DNA from: Arthrobacter sp. zg-Y1110
Lineage (GTDB): Bacteria; Actinomycetota; Actinomycetes; Actinomycetales; Micrococcaceae
Assembly (NCBI RefSeq): GCF_025244865.1
Contig: NZ_CP104272.1
Location: forward strand, 930,001-994,000
DNA length: 64,000 nucleotides
Direction of reading: 5' to 3'
Under the pieces are notes generated by a model, which saw only the letters and a list, made by a program, of their open reading frames with translations, was not told the DNA's origin and made no database searches. Shown here in pieces: positions 1 to 10,654 of the stretch; position 1 is the first letter of the stretch, and each line of letters opens with the position of its first letter. The translations under genes and the position numbers were made by a program.

Positions 1-1
1 C

Positions 2-76
2 GGCCTGACCGTGACGCTGGTGTGGCTGTACGTGGAGATCATCCGTCTCCTGTCGATTCTCCGAGGCAACGACTAG
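2..76 (+). CDS. C-terminal end of a Bax inhibitor-1/YccA-like membrane protein (partial)
   Basis: Only the last 24 codons are present, read from the window edge to a TAG at 74-76. The peptide is hydrophobic and ends in a helix of the type LVWLYVEIIRLLSIL followed by RGND, which resembles the tail of actinobacterial Bax inhibitor-1/YccA family proteins, seven-helix inner-membrane proteins of unclear function. The strong hairpin at 111-143 follows directly, so this is the last gene of its transcription unit. The family call rests on one short tail remembered from homologues and could be wrong; the reading frame and stop are clear. Confidence 0.5.
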   Translation, partial: GLTVTLVWLYVEIIRLLSILRGND

Positions 77-110
77 ACGTTCCCGGCGACGACACATCGG
101 TAGTACTACC

Positions 111-143
111 GGAAGGACCGCAGGCACTGCCTGCGGTCCTTCC
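111..143 (+). terminator. Intrinsic terminator after the partial membrane gene
   Basis: Perfect 16-bp arms (111-126 and 128-143, starting GGAAGGACCGC) separated by one base, so the real loop opens a few pairs of the stem. It is followed by a short T-containing tail at 148-150. It separates the partial gene from the GAF-ANTAR gene. Confidence 0.75.
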
Positions 144-224
144 GCCGTTTAAGAGGCTGGACTCTGGGCACCCTCCTCCTGCAGACGTACCATGGCCGCT
201 GGGGGACCGGGAAAGGGGGCTTCG

Positions 225-935
225 ATGGCCGAATCTGAGCGGCAGCCGGTGGTCGAGGAGCTCGTTGCCGCCCTGTTGGCCGGAACGGATACCGAGGTAT
301 TCCTGTCCGTTGCCGCCGGCGTTGCTGCCCGACGGCTGGGCCTGTCTGCACCGGACGGCTGTTCGATCGCCGTGGAACGAAGCCGGCGGCCGCTGCTCAC
401 CGTCCGGACCCCGGGAATACCGGCAGCCCGTGCAGAGCATGGTCCAGGCAGCCCGGGCGGGACGGTGCTTGGCGGCGGACCCGACGTCGTGGTGACGGAT
501 CTGGGCGCGGAGCAGCGTTGGCCCGGGCTGGCCGAGGCAGCCGATAACGGAATCCGGTCGGTTGCCGCCGTCGCCCTCCCGCTGGAGGGGGACCGCGGCG
601 TCCTCAGCTGCTATTCGGCGCGGATGCACGCGTTCGGCCCGGGCGAGATTGCCGGTGCGCGTGCGGTTGCCGCCGAAACGGCCAAGGTTCTCCGGCTGGC
701 CCTGCAGATAGATGCGCAGGCCAACCGGGCGGCGAATCTCCAGGCCGCCCTGGAATCGCGGACGGTGGTGGACCTGGCAGCGGGCATCATCATGGGGCAG
801 AACGGGTGCAGCCAGCAGGCCGCAATCGACATCCTCCGCAGCGTCTCGAACAGCCGCAACATCAAAATCCGCAATGTCGCGGCAGGCGTGGTGGCGGCCG
901 TCAGCGACCGGGTCAACACGCATTTTGATGAGTGA
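225..935 (+). CDS. GAF and ANTAR domain protein, putative RNA-binding antiterminator
   Basis: This 236-residue protein has an N-terminal GAF-like sensor region (about residues 10-155) and a C-terminal ANTAR domain (about 165-225) with the typical run DLAAGIIMGQ followed by three helices. ANTAR domains bind paired RNA hairpins and prevent transcription termination; the GAF part would sense a ligand or redox state. No histidine kinase lies next to it. I chose ATG 225 because a purine-rich AAAGGGGG sits just upstream; an in-frame ATG at 192 would add 11 residues without a ribosome site of its own. It stands alone, between a terminator and a galM-like gene with its own promoter. The target RNAs cannot be told from here. 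Confidence 0.85.
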   Translation: MAESERQPVVEELVAALLAGTDTEVFLSVAAGVAARRLGLSAPDGCSIAVERSRRPLLTVRTPGIPAARAEHGPGSPGGTVLGGGPDVVVTDLGAEQRWPGLAEAADNGIRSVAAVALPLEGDRGVLSCYSARMHAFGPGEIAGARAVAAETAKVLRLALQIDAQANRAANLQAALESRTVVDLAAGIIMGQNGCSQQAAIDILRSVSNSRNIKIRNVAAGVVAAVSDRVNTHFDE

Positions 936-951
936 CGGCCAAGCGCACGGG

Positions 952-957
952 TAAGAT
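952..957 (+). promoter_or_regulatory. -10 box TAAGAT, leaderless promoter of the aldose epimerase gene
   Basis: TAAGAT ends 8 nt before ATG 966 and no Shine-Dalgarno lies between them, so the transcript probably begins at or beside the start codon. No consensus -35 is evident. Confidence 0.5.
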
Positions 958-965
958 CGGGTGGC

Positions 966-1916
966 ATGAACGCAACCGGCAGCGCACCGGCGGAGGCCAG
1001 CCCGGCCACCGGTGCGCAGTATGAAATCAGCCGCGGCAATGCCCGCGCCGTCATCGCCTCCCTGGCCGGCGCGCTGCGCCGGTACACGGTGAACGGGGTT
1101 GATCTGGTGCAGACGTATCCGGACAACGCCATACCCCCGTCCGCCAACGGGGTGCTGCTGGCACCTTGGCCCAACCGGACGGCAGACGGACGCTGGACCC
1201 TGGCGGGGAAGACCCAGCAGCTGGACATCACCGAGCCCTCCCGCGGGCACGCCAGCCACGGCCTGCTGCGCAATACCGGTTACACGGTCCGGGAACAGGT
1301 GTCGGGCGCCGTGGAACTCAGTGCGGAGATCTTCCCGCAGCACGGGTATCCCTTCCACCTCACCCACCGTGCGCGCTACAGCCTGGACGACGACGGCGGC
1401 CTGCGGGTGCAGCAAAGCCTGACGAATGTGGGTTCCACGGCCGCTCCCGTTGCCCTCGGTGCCCATCCCTTCCTTCGGCTCGGCGATGTACCGACCGAAG
1501 ACCTGGTGCTCACAGTGTCCGCGTCCACCGTGCTGACCGTTGATGAGCGGCTCATTCCCAACGGGCGGCAGGAACCAACCGGAGCGGCGGACCTCCGCGG
1601 CGGGGCCCGGGTAGGGGATCTGGCACTGGACAGCGCCTACACGGACCTTTCGTTCGATGAGGCAGCCCCCGGCACGCACCGGCATACGCTCACCGCGCCG
1701 GACGGACGAACGGTGAGTCTCTGGACCGGAGCCGAATGCGGTTACGTCCACGTTTTCGTCACCGACAAGTTCCCCGGGGAGCGCCGGGCGGTGGCCCTGG
1801 AACCGATGACTGCACCGGCCAACGCCCTGAACTCGGGGGAGGGGCTGGCCTGGCTGCCTCCGGGCCAGGTCTTTTCCGCTCATTGGGGCATCCGCGCCGA
1901 GCTGGACCCGGCGTGA
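966..1916 (+). CDS. Aldose 1-epimerase family protein
   Basis: This 316-residue protein belongs to the galactose mutarotase/aldose 1-epimerase family, which interconverts alpha and beta anomers of aldoses in the cytoplasm. Family marks are the SHGLLRN segment (His98), GAHPFLRLG (His167, the likely general acid) and ALEPMTAPANALN near the C-terminus, where Glu279 fits the catalytic base. Length is in the normal range (about 290-350). The gene is monocistronic, with its own -10 box just upstream and 67 bp before the next gene. Which sugar it acts on is not evident; no galactose genes are nearby, so a general hexose or sugar-phosphate epimerase role is as likely as galactose metabolism. Confidence 0.88.
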   Translation: MNATGSAPAEASPATGAQYEISRGNARAVIASLAGALRRYTVNGVDLVQTYPDNAIPPSANGVLLAPWPNRTADGRWTLAGKTQQLDITEPSRGHASHGLLRNTGYTVREQVSGAVELSAEIFPQHGYPFHLTHRARYSLDDDGGLRVQQSLTNVGSTAAPVALGAHPFLRLGDVPTEDLVLTVSASTVLTVDERLIPNGRQEPTGAADLRGGARVGDLALDSAYTDLSFDEAAPGTHRHTLTAPDGRTVSLWTGAECGYVHVFVTDKFPGERRAVALEPMTAPANALNSGEGLAWLPPGQVFSAHWGIRAELDPA

Positions 1917-1983
1917 GGTAACAGCGGGGGATAGCCACGTAAAGAGGGGTCCCGGCCCTCGCCCGGTATGGAAAGATGGCCCC

Positions 1984-3216
1984 ATGAAACCCCATGCGCG
2001 ACGCACAGCGGCGCCCCGCGCGCTGCAGGCGGCGGCGGCGAATTCCAACCGCAACAACGACGAGGTCCCCTTCGCCCTGCGGGTCAGTGCCGCCTGGGCC
2101 TGGCGCCTCGGCATTGTCCTGATCGTCGGCGCCGGGCTTATCTGGATCCTCAGCCACTTCTCGCTGCTGATCATTCCGCTGATGATCGCCGCCCTGCTGG
2201 CCGGGCTGCTGTCACCGGTTTCAAGTTGGCTGCGGCGGAACCGGCTCCCCGGCGGCCTGTCGGTTGCCGTGACCATCGTGGCCTTCCTCGGCGTCGTTAT
2301 CGCTGCCCTGACCTTGGTGGGACGGCAGCTTGCCCTCGGGTTCCGGGACCTCTGGGGAGAAACGCTTGCGGGGGTCCGCCAGATCCAGGGCTGGCTGTCC
2401 GACGGTCCGTTGAACATCACCGCCGGTGACATGGACTCGCTGTTCAACGAAGCCACCACAACGCTGCAGGACAATTCGGCGAACATCCTCTCCGGCGCCC
2501 TGAGCGTGGGCAGCAGCGCCGGGCACTTCGCCGCCGGCATCCTGCTGACCCTCTTCGCATTGGTTTTCTTCCTGCTGGACGGCCGCCGGATCTGGGAGTT
2601 CACTTCCGGACTGCTGCCGCGCCGGGCAAGGCCCGCCGCCTACGGAGCCGGCATCCACGGCTGGGAATCCATGGTCAACTACGTGCGGGTGCAGGTGGTG
2701 GTGGCGCTCATCGATGCCATCGGCATCGGCGGCGGCGCAGCCCTCATCGGTGTTCCCCTCGCCCTGCCTCTCGCGGTTTTGGTGTTCCTGGGCTCATTCG
2801 TTCCGTTGGTCGGTGCGTTCGTCACCGGCTTCGTGGCCGTCCTGCTGGCATTGGTGGCAAACGGCGGAGTCAACGCGCTGATCATGCTGGGCATCGTCCT
2901 GCTGGTCCAGCAACTGGAATCCCACATCCTCCAGCCGCTGGTTATGGGGAGGGCCGTCTCCCTCCACCCCCTGGCCGTGATCCTGGCAGTTACGGGCGGC
3001 ACCCTCGCCGCGGGGGTTCCCGGAGCCCTGTTTTCAGTGCCGCTGCTGGCCATCCTCAACACGATGGTCCGTTACATAGCGGCCCGCGGCTGGGAGGACG
3101 ACCCGGCTATGGACCCGGAGGGGCAAGAGAACGACGACGGCGATAACCCTGCGTCGGCGGAACACGGTTCCGACACGGAGGATACGTTGGCTACAAAGGA
3201 AGAGCGCCGCCCATGA
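1984..3216 (+). CDS. AI-2E family (PerM-type) membrane transporter
   Basis: The 410-residue product has the layout of the AI-2E/UPF0118 family: paired hydrophobic helices near residues 38-75, a soluble middle, then a long C-terminal set of helices with the segment LVQQLESHILQPLVMGRAV, the best family signature. Members are putative exporters or antiporters; the substrate is rarely known and export of autoinducer-2 should not be assumed. The N-terminus (1-25) is basic and A/N-rich, and the last 45 residues are acidic and probably disordered. The stop overlaps the ilvA start (ATGA at 3213-3216), which implies translational coupling. M. tuberculosis Rv1101c, as I recall, is a homologue close to glpX/fum. 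Confidence 0.85.
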   Translation: MKPHARRTAAPRALQAAAANSNRNNDEVPFALRVSAAWAWRLGIVLIVGAGLIWILSHFSLLIIPLMIAALLAGLLSPVSSWLRRNRLPGGLSVAVTIVAFLGVVIAALTLVGRQLALGFRDLWGETLAGVRQIQGWLSDGPLNITAGDMDSLFNEATTTLQDNSANILSGALSVGSSAGHFAAGILLTLFALVFFLLDGRRIWEFTSGLLPRRARPAAYGAGIHGWESMVNYVRVQVVVALIDAIGIGGGAALIGVPLALPLAVLVFLGSFVPLVGAFVTGFVAVLLALVANGGVNALIMLGIVLLVQQLESHILQPLVMGRAVSLHPLAVILAVTGGTLAAGVPGALFSVPLLAILNTMVRYIAARGWEDDPAMDPEGQENDDGDNPASAEHGSDTEDTLATKEERRP

Positions 3217-4454
3217 CCGATCTGTCGCAGTTGCCCGTCACCCTGGATGATATCCGGGCTGCGGCAAAGCTCCTCGACGGAGTCATTGCCCACACACCCG
3301 TCGAGTCATCACGGGCGCTGGCCCGCGAAACCGGTGCACCGGTGCACCTCAAATGCGAAAACCTCCAGCGGGCAGGGTCCTTCAAAGTCCGCGGTGCCTA
3401 CGTCCGCATGGCCAAGCTGTCCCCTGCGGACAAAGCCCGGGGCGTGGTGGCCGCCTCTGCCGGCAACCACGCACAGGGCGTGGCCGTGGCTGCGGCGCGC
3501 CTGGGCATTTCCGCCCGGATCTACATGCCGCAGGGAGTGGCGCTGCCCAAGCTGGCCGCCACCCGGGGGCACGGCGCGGAAGTCATCCTTCACGGCCATA
3601 CCGTCGACGAGGCCCTGGCAGAGGCCCAGCGGTACTCCGACGAAACGGGCGCCGTTTTTGTCCATCCGTTCGACAACGTGGACGTGGTGGCAGGGCAGGG
3701 GACTATCGGCCTTGAGCTCCTGGACCAGATACCGGACCTGGACACCGTGCTGATGGGGGTGGGAGGCGGCGGCCTCCTCGCCGGTGTCGCCGTCGCGATT
3801 AAGTCGCGTGCACGGGAACTGGGCCGTGAGATCCGGATCATCGGGGTGCAGGCGGAAAATGCAGCCTCCTATCCGCCCTCGCTGGCCGCTGACGCACTGG
3901 TGCCCCTCACCAGGGTCAGCACCATAGCGGACGGCATCGCCGTCGGGCGGCCCGGACAACTGCCTTTCTCGATCATCCGTGAACTGGTGGACGATGTGGT
4001 GACCGTGAGCGAGGATGCCCTTGCCCGCGCGCTGATTTTCCTCCTCGAGCGTGCCAAGATGGTCGTGGAACCGGCGGGGGCCGTGGGAGTGGCTGCGCTG
4101 ATGGAAGGGAAGATAGAGAATCCCGGAAATACGGCGGTAATCCTGTCCGGCGGCAATATCGACCCGATGCTGATGCTGAAGGTCATCCAGCGGGGACTGG
4201 CGGCTGCGGGCCGTTACCTGGTGGTCCGCATCCTCCTTGACGACCGTCCGGGGTCGCTGGCAACCATCTCCCGGATCATCGCGGAATCGGACGCCAACGT
4301 CACCGGAGTGGACCACACAAGGGTAGGAGGATCAATCAGCATGGGAGACGTAGCGATCACCATCAACATGGAAACAAAGGGCCACGAGCACTGCGAACTG
4401 GTGCTGAAGAACCTGCGCACTGTTGGATTCCAACCCGTCGTACTGGCCGGCTAA
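3213..4454 (+). CDS. ilvA: Threonine ammonia-lyase (threonine deaminase), short ACT-containing form
   Basis: This PLP enzyme converts L-threonine to 2-oxobutyrate and ammonia, the first step of isoleucine synthesis. The 413-residue protein has the PLP lysine in GSFKVRGA (Lys58), the SAGNHAQG loop (82-89), a glycine-rich phosphate-binding VGGGGLLAG and the TIADGIAVGRPG segment. After about residue 335 comes a single ACT-like domain (LLDDRPGSLATISRII), as in the short forms common in actinobacteria; classical E. coli IlvA is longer with two ACT-like regions. It overlaps the upstream permease gene by 4 bp, and the rhomboid gene begins 3 bp after its stop, so the three are probably cotranscribed. 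Whether it is biosynthetic and isoleucine-inhibited or catabolic cannot be settled by sequence alone. Confidence 0.93.
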   Translation: MTDLSQLPVTLDDIRAAAKLLDGVIAHTPVESSRALARETGAPVHLKCENLQRAGSFKVRGAYVRMAKLSPADKARGVVAASAGNHAQGVAVAAARLGISARIYMPQGVALPKLAATRGHGAEVILHGHTVDEALAEAQRYSDETGAVFVHPFDNVDVVAGQGTIGLELLDQIPDLDTVLMGVGGGGLLAGVAVAIKSRARELGREIRIIGVQAENAASYPPSLAADALVPLTRVSTIADGIAVGRPGQLPFSIIRELVDDVVTVSEDALARALIFLLERAKMVVEPAGAVGVAALMEGKIENPGNTAVILSGGNIDPMLMLKVIQRGLAAAGRYLVVRILLDDRPGSLATISRIIAESDANVTGVDHTRVGGSISMGDVAITINMETKGHEHCELVLKNLRTVGFQPVVLAG

Positions 4455-4457
4455 GCC

Positions 4458-5039
4458 ATGTTTGCCTCTCGTGCACGCACCGCCCTGGCCGGGTCGCTCC
4501 TGTTCGCCGCCGTGCTCTGGGCGGTCTACCTGCTCACGCTGCTCTTCAAACCGGTCCTCTTTCCGCTGCTGGGAATCCTGCCGAGGCAGCTTGAGGGGCT
4601 CGACGGCGTGGTGTTCGCCCCGCTGCTCCACGCCGGAACGACGCATCTCCTGGGCAACACGCTGCCCTTGATCGTCTTTTCGTTCCTGACCCTGCTGGAA
4701 GGGGTGCGGCGGTTTGTCGCGGTGCTGGCCATTTCCTGGCTGTGCTCGGGAATCGGAGTCTGGCTGTTCGGCAGCGGGCTGACCGTAGGCGTCTCCGGCG
4801 TGGTGTTCGGACTATTCGCGTATCTGATCGTCCGCGGCTTCTACAACCGCAACACCGGCCAGATCCTGCTCAGCGCCGTGCTGTTCCTGGTGTACGGATC
4901 AATTCTCTGGGGCCTTTTCCCCACCGCACTGGGCGTCTCCTGGCAGGCGCACCTGTTCGGGGCAATGGGCGGCGTGCTGGCCGCCGTCGTGCTGCGGCAC
5001 GACCGCCGGGCATCAACGCAAAAGCGGGCTCTCCCGTAG
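4458..5039 (+). CDS. Rhomboid family intramembrane serine protease
   Basis: The 193-residue protein is almost all membrane: about six helices, as in the minimal bacterial rhomboid core. Active-site elements are all present: HLLGN with the oxyanion-side Asn67, GVSG with the nucleophile Ser113, and His165 in SWQAHLFGAMGG. The usual GxSG second position is often Ala; Val here is tolerated in the family. Rhomboids cleave single-pass membrane proteins within the bilayer; no substrate is suggested by neighbours. It starts 3 bp after ilvA. Its stop codon (5037-5039) lies inside the hairpin terminator at 5024-5049. Confidence 0.88.
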   Translation: MFASRARTALAGSLLFAAVLWAVYLLTLLFKPVLFPLLGILPRQLEGLDGVVFAPLLHAGTTHLLGNTLPLIVFSFLTLLEGVRRFVAVLAISWLCSGIGVWLFGSGLTVGVSGVVFGLFAYLIVRGFYNRNTGQILLSAVLFLVYGSILWGLFPTALGVSWQAHLFGAMGGVLAAVVLRHDRRASTQKRALP

Positions 5040-5049
5040 GAGAGCCCGC
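5024..5049. terminator. Bidirectional terminator between the rhomboid gene and greA
   Basis: Perfect 11-bp GC-rich arms (5024-5034 and 5039-5049, GCGGGCTCTCC) with a 4-nt loop. The left arm overlaps the rhomboid coding end. It serves two convergent units. Confidence 0.8.
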
Positions 5050-5069
5050 CACCATCGAACCGGGAAAAC

Positions 5070-5561
5070 CTACCCGGTGTAGGGCTTGGCGGAGATGATT
5101 TCTACGGAGATGTTCTTGCCGTTCGGCGCGGTGTAGGTAGTGCTGTCCCCGGCCTTGAGGCCCTGGATGGACGCACCCAGCGCAGACTTTTCACTGTAGA
5201 CGTCGATGTTGCCGTCGCCGGCAATCTCGCGGCTGCCCAGCAGGAAGGTCTCCACGTCGCCGGCGACGCGGGCTTCCACCAGCATGCCCGGCTCTACGAC
5301 GCCGTCGTCGGCCGGAGATTCACCAACTTGTGCACTTTCAAGGAGCTGCGTCAGCTGCCGGATCCGGGCCTCAGCCTTGCCCTGTTCCTCTTTGGCTGCG
5401 TGGTAGCCGCCGTTTTCCTTGAGGTCGCCCTCGGACCGCGCCTGCTCGATGCGGGCCACGATTTCGGTCCGACCGGGGCCGGACAGGTGATCCAGTTCCG
5501 CCTTCAGGCGGTCGTAAGACTCCTGCGTGAGCCAGGCGACAGATGCGCTGTTGGTTGACAC
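5070..5561 (-). CDS. greA: Transcription elongation factor GreA
   Basis: GreA binds the RNA polymerase secondary channel and stimulates cleavage of backtracked RNA. The 163-residue product has the N-terminal coiled coil (TQESYDRLKAELDHL onward, about residues 10-80, with the acidic tip near the middle) and a C-terminal FKBP-like domain. The start is GTG 5561: AAGGAGA lies at 5567-5573, correctly spaced, and the protein then has family length. Upstream codons in frame to 5759 are not GreA-like. It is convergent with the rhomboid gene, and DUF4307 lies 226 bp upstream on the same strand, the same order as Rv1080c-Rv1081c in M. tuberculosis. Confidence 0.95.
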   Translation of the reverse strand: MSTNSASVAWLTQESYDRLKAELDHLSGPGRTEIVARIEQARSEGDLKENGGYHAAKEEQGKAEARIRQLTQLLESAQVGESPADDGVVEPGMLVEARVAGDVETFLLGSREIAGDGNIDVYSEKSALGASIQGLKAGDSTTYTAPNGKNISVEIISAKPYTG

Positions 5562-5787
5562 GGGTATCTCCTTATATAAACGTCCGGGCCATCGATTGGT
5601 CCGGCATGGCTGAATGCCCGCCGGCCGGATTGGCCTGACAAGCAAAGACCCCGCCGGGCGGAGACCAACTGGTTTGGAATGTCTACCAAAGACCAGCCGG
5701 ACACCTGGGCGGGGCATGTCGTAAGTTCCCATAGTAGTTTGCCCGCGCACATAACCCAATATGCCGGGCGGGACGTCTTATGGGGCT

Positions 5788-6246
5788 TTAGCCCTCATCC
5801 ACTATCCAGCAGGAGGACACGCCGCCGGTCACCGCCGGGGAGTCCGTGCGGAGTTCAACCCGCTGGGTGCTGCTTTCCGGAGCATCCGGGCCCAGGACCA
5901 CCGTCTTCCAACCCACGACGGCGTAACTTTCGTTGAGCGCCTGGATGGCGCAGGCAGCGGTGCTGCCGGCGGATTTGTCGACCTTGAAATCCACCGTCAC
6001 GCGGCCGTCCTCTGGCAAGGTGTAGCCCACATCCTTGGACGTGACCGTTCCGGTGGATGCGGGGATGTTCATCCACGCCGCGGCCACTACGCCGGCGGTC
6101 ACCGCGGCCGCCGTTCCGATGATCCGCGCCCGCCGAGACAGGCGCCGGTTTGGAGCGCCGTAGCGATTGGCTAATCTGGACTCGGACGTGGAAACGTCCG
6201 GCTGATGGGGTGCCGACGTCACGGGCTGACCTTCCGAAGTGCTCAC
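5788..6246 (-). CDS. DUF4307 domain single-pass membrane protein
   Basis: The 152-residue protein has a basic, disordered N-terminus (1-38), one membrane helix (about 41-60, RARIIGTAAAVTAGVVAAAW) and an extracytoplasmic domain carrying two cysteines, in CAIQAL and in SSCWIVDEG at the C-terminus, which could form a disulfide. This is the actinobacterial DUF4307 family, of unknown function, found beside greA and mca in mycobacteria and their relatives. The GTG start at 6246 is supported by a -10 box six nucleotides upstream. It diverges from mca; the 57 bp between them must hold both promoters. Confidence 0.8.
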   Translation of the reverse strand: MSTSEGQPVTSAPHQPDVSTSESRLANRYGAPNRRLSRRARIIGTAAAVTAGVVAAAWMNIPASTGTVTSKDVGYTLPEDGRVTVDFKVDKSAGSTAACAIQALNESYAVVGWKTVVLGPDAPESSTQRVELRTDSPAVTGGVSSCWIVDEG

Positions 6247-6252
6247 AGGCCC

Positions 6253-6258
6253 ATTTTA
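6253..6258 (-). promoter_or_regulatory. -10 box TAAAAT, leaderless promoter of the DUF4307 gene
   Basis: Read on the minus strand, TAAAAT ends 6 nt before GTG 6246, with no ribosome site between. It lies in the 57-bp gap shared with mca. Confidence 0.55.
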
Positions 6259-6303
6259 GCTTCTCGATTCCACCGCCGTTTTCCGCTTACCTCAGGAGTT
6301 GCC

Positions 6304-7221
6304 TTGTCTGCCCGCGAAAGCACCGATTCCCGGCCTACCGCCCCGCTGCGCCTGCTCGCGGTGCATGCCCACCCCGACGACGAGGCCAGCAAGGGCGCGG
6401 CCATGATGGCCTCCTACGCCGCTGCCGGCGTCGAAGTGATGGTTGCCACCTGCACCGGAGGGGAACGGGGATCCATCCTTAACCCCGGTGCCGAAGATGA
6501 TCCCGCCGGCAAGCGGGACCTGGCCGGACTGCGCCGGCGTGAAATGGCTGCCTCACAGGCGGCCCTGGGGATCCAGCACCGCTGGCTTGGATTCGCCGAT
6601 TCCGGCCTGCCCGAGGGGGATCCGCTGCCGGACCTGCCCTTCGGCTGCTTCGCGCTGCAGCCATTGGAACGGGCTGCGGCACCCCTGGTGAAGCTGGTCC
6701 GCGAGTTCCGTCCGCACGTCATCATCAGCTACGACGAAAACGGCGGCTATCCGCACCCGGACCACATCATGGCCCACAAGGTCGCCGTGGAGGCGTTCGC
6801 CGCGGCCGGCGATCCGGAGCGGTACCCCGGGACAGGGTCCGCGTGGGAGCCGTCGAAGCTCTACTACGACCGGGCTTTCAACCCGGAGCGGTTCCGTGCC
6901 CTGCACTTTGCCCTGGAAGAAGCCGGCCTGCAGTCCCCGTACGCCGAGCGGATCGCCGCCTGGCAGGAAACCGATGCGGAAGGCCACCAGCCGCCCGCTC
7001 CCACTCATGCGACCACCACGCAGATCGAGTGCGGCGACTTCTTCGAAGTCCGGGACGAAGCCCTGCGCAGCCACCGCACGCAGGTGGATCCGAACGGCTT
7101 CTTTTTCGCGGTCAGCCCGGATCTGCAGCGCAAGGTCTGGCCCTGGGAGGACTACTCCCTGATTGAGTCGCGTGTGGAAACCGAACTGCCGGAAACCGAC
7201 CTGTTCGCTGGCATACGATAG
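6304..7221 (+). CDS. mca: Mycothiol S-conjugate amidase Mca
   Basis: Mca cleaves mycothiol S-conjugates of electrophiles into a mercapturic acid and GlcN-Ins, a detoxification step restricted to actinobacteria that make mycothiol. The zinc-dependent LmbE-type fold shows in AHPDDE (residues 22-27: His23, Asp25, Asp26) and HPDH (151-154), which supplies the third metal ligand. The start is TTG 6304, with CAGGAG 6 nt upstream; this gives 305 residues, close to known Mca. The related deacetylase MshB is similar, but the run TCTGGERGSILNPG, the conserved greA-DUF4307-mca-small membrane protein-DUF255 neighbourhood and the C-terminal region containing the HRTQVDP segment favour Mca. Confidence 0.93.
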   Translation: MSARESTDSRPTAPLRLLAVHAHPDDEASKGAAMMASYAAAGVEVMVATCTGGERGSILNPGAEDDPAGKRDLAGLRRREMAASQAALGIQHRWLGFADSGLPEGDPLPDLPFGCFALQPLERAAAPLVKLVREFRPHVIISYDENGGYPHPDHIMAHKVAVEAFAAAGDPERYPGTGSAWEPSKLYYDRAFNPERFRALHFALEEAGLQSPYAERIAAWQETDAEGHQPPAPTHATTTQIECGDFFEVRDEALRSHRTQVDPNGFFFAVSPDLQRKVWPWEDYSLIESRVETELPETDLFAGIR

Positions 7222-7272
7222 ACCCTAGGAACGTAGGTTCCGCCGCAGTATTGGCTAAAAGAGAGATATACC

Positions 7273-7596
7273 GTGAACTTCCTGTACAGCCTGGCTACGG
7301 CCGCCACCCCGGCACCCGAGGAGTCCCTCGCGCCTGGAGTTGCCGCAGAAGACGTCACCCCGGGCACGCTGGGGTTCCTCTTCACGCTCTTCGTGGTGAT
7401 TGCGATCATTTTCCTGATCCGCGATATGACCAAACGGATCCGCCGGGTCCGGTACCGCGAACAGGTGCTGGCCACCCAGGAAGCCGCCGAGCGCGACGCC
7501 TCCGGCCGGCCGGATCCCTCCCGGACGGCGCTTCCCATGGACAAGGCCGTGGAAGATCCCGCGGACCGCGACACCACGTGGGACCACCTGCGGTAG
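7273..7596 (+). CDS. Small single-pass membrane protein, Rv1083-like
   Basis: The 107-residue protein has a short N-terminal segment, one membrane helix (about 31-51, [19 protein letters not shown]) and a basic then acidic cytoplasmic tail. It starts at GTG 7273 after the purine run AAAGAGAGA. No known domain is recognised. Position between mca and the DUF255 gene matches Rv1083 in M. tuberculosis, also a small protein of unknown role, so conservation of place, not function, is what can be claimed. The DUF255 gene begins 10 bp after its stop. Confidence 0.75.
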   Translation: MNFLYSLATAATPAPEESLAPGVAAEDVTPGTLGFLFTLFVVIAIIFLIRDMTKRIRRVRYREQVLATQEAAERDASGRPDPSRTALPMDKAVEDPADRDTTWDHLR

Positions 7597-7606
7597 CGGG
7601 AATGCC

Positions 7607-9717
<2,111 letters not shown>

Positions 9718-9721
<4 letters not shown>

Positions 9722-10470
9722 CCGGTGACCGAGCGGACGGCCATCATGATGGCGATGTAGTGGGCGGCGAATCCAGCCAGGGTAAAGGCGTGGAAAATCT
9801 CATGGAAGCCGAACCAATCCACCGAGGGATTGGGCTTCTTCATGGCGTACATAACGGCACCGGCAATATACATGGCACCACCCACGCAGATGAGGATGGC
9901 TGACGTCGGGTTGGCTGCGTAGAAATCCGGAATGTAGAACAGCGAGGCGCAGCCCAGGGCAATGTACACGGGCGTGTACAGCCAGCGGGGAGCATGCAGC
10001 CACAGGAGCCGGAACGCGACACCGACCAGGGCGCCGGCCCAGATGATCGACAGCAGGGTCACGGCGGTGTCCCGGGGCAGCAGGGACCAGGCCAGCGGGG
10101 TGTATGAGCCGGCAATGACCAGCATGATGTTGGTGTGGTCCAGGCGCTTGAGCACCGTTTTCACCTTCGGGGACCAGTTGCCGCGGTGGTAGACGGCGCT
10201 GGTGCCGAACAACAGCACGCCGGTGAAGGCATAGATTGCGGAGGCGATCCGGGTGTCGGTCGTCGGAGCGAGGACTACCAGGATGATCCCGGCCGCCAGC
10301 GCGAGGGGAGTGGCACCGGCATGCAGCCAGCCGCGCAGGCGGGGCTTGATTTCCAGTTCTTCGGCTACTGCTTCAACCGCGTTTTCCAGGGGGCCGGGTG
10401 CGGCCTTCGATTCCGGGTCGTGCTGGGCTGGAACCCGAGAGGCAGGGGCGGAAAATGGTGACGAATCCAT
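9718..10470 (-). CDS. trhA: PAQR family membrane homeostasis protein TrhA (hemolysin III family)
   Basis: The 250-residue protein is a seven-helix PAQR/hemolysin III membrane protein. The family metal-site residues are visible: His49 region, SAVYH (His95), [17 protein letters not shown] (about 109-125) and HEIFH (His223, His227). In E. coli and Bacillus these proteins influence membrane energetics and fluidity; the hemolysin name is historical. The N-terminal 45 residues are soluble and proline-rich. The ATG start is supported by a -10 box seven nucleotides away. It diverges from the cis-prenyltransferase gene, like Rv1085c and Rv1086. Confidence 0.9.
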
Positions 10471-10477
10471 AACGGAA

Positions 10478-10483
10478 ATTCTA
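10478..10483 (-). promoter_or_regulatory. -10 box TAGAAT, leaderless promoter of trhA
   Basis: On the minus strand TAGAAT ends 7 nt before ATG 10470 without a Shine-Dalgarno between them. Confidence 0.55.
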
Positions 10484-10654
10484 ACCTACGTTCGGGTAAC
10501 TTATGGATGGGTAAGCCCGTGCCCGCTCCGATCTGCGCTTCGGCAAGCCAAGCTAGCGGTAGCCTAGGAGAAGATTTTTATCCTTTGGGCAGACCCGGGG
10601 TAGCGGGACCATTTGGTGGTGCCCGCTCCGGATCCCAGGTACGTGAGGCAAACA

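Noticed and set aside
39..2603. Long minus-strand open frame opposite the GAF-ANTAR, epimerase and AI-2E genes
   Set aside because: It is antisense to three clear genes, has no recognisable domain, and its composition (R, G, P rich) is that of a shadow frame in high-GC DNA.
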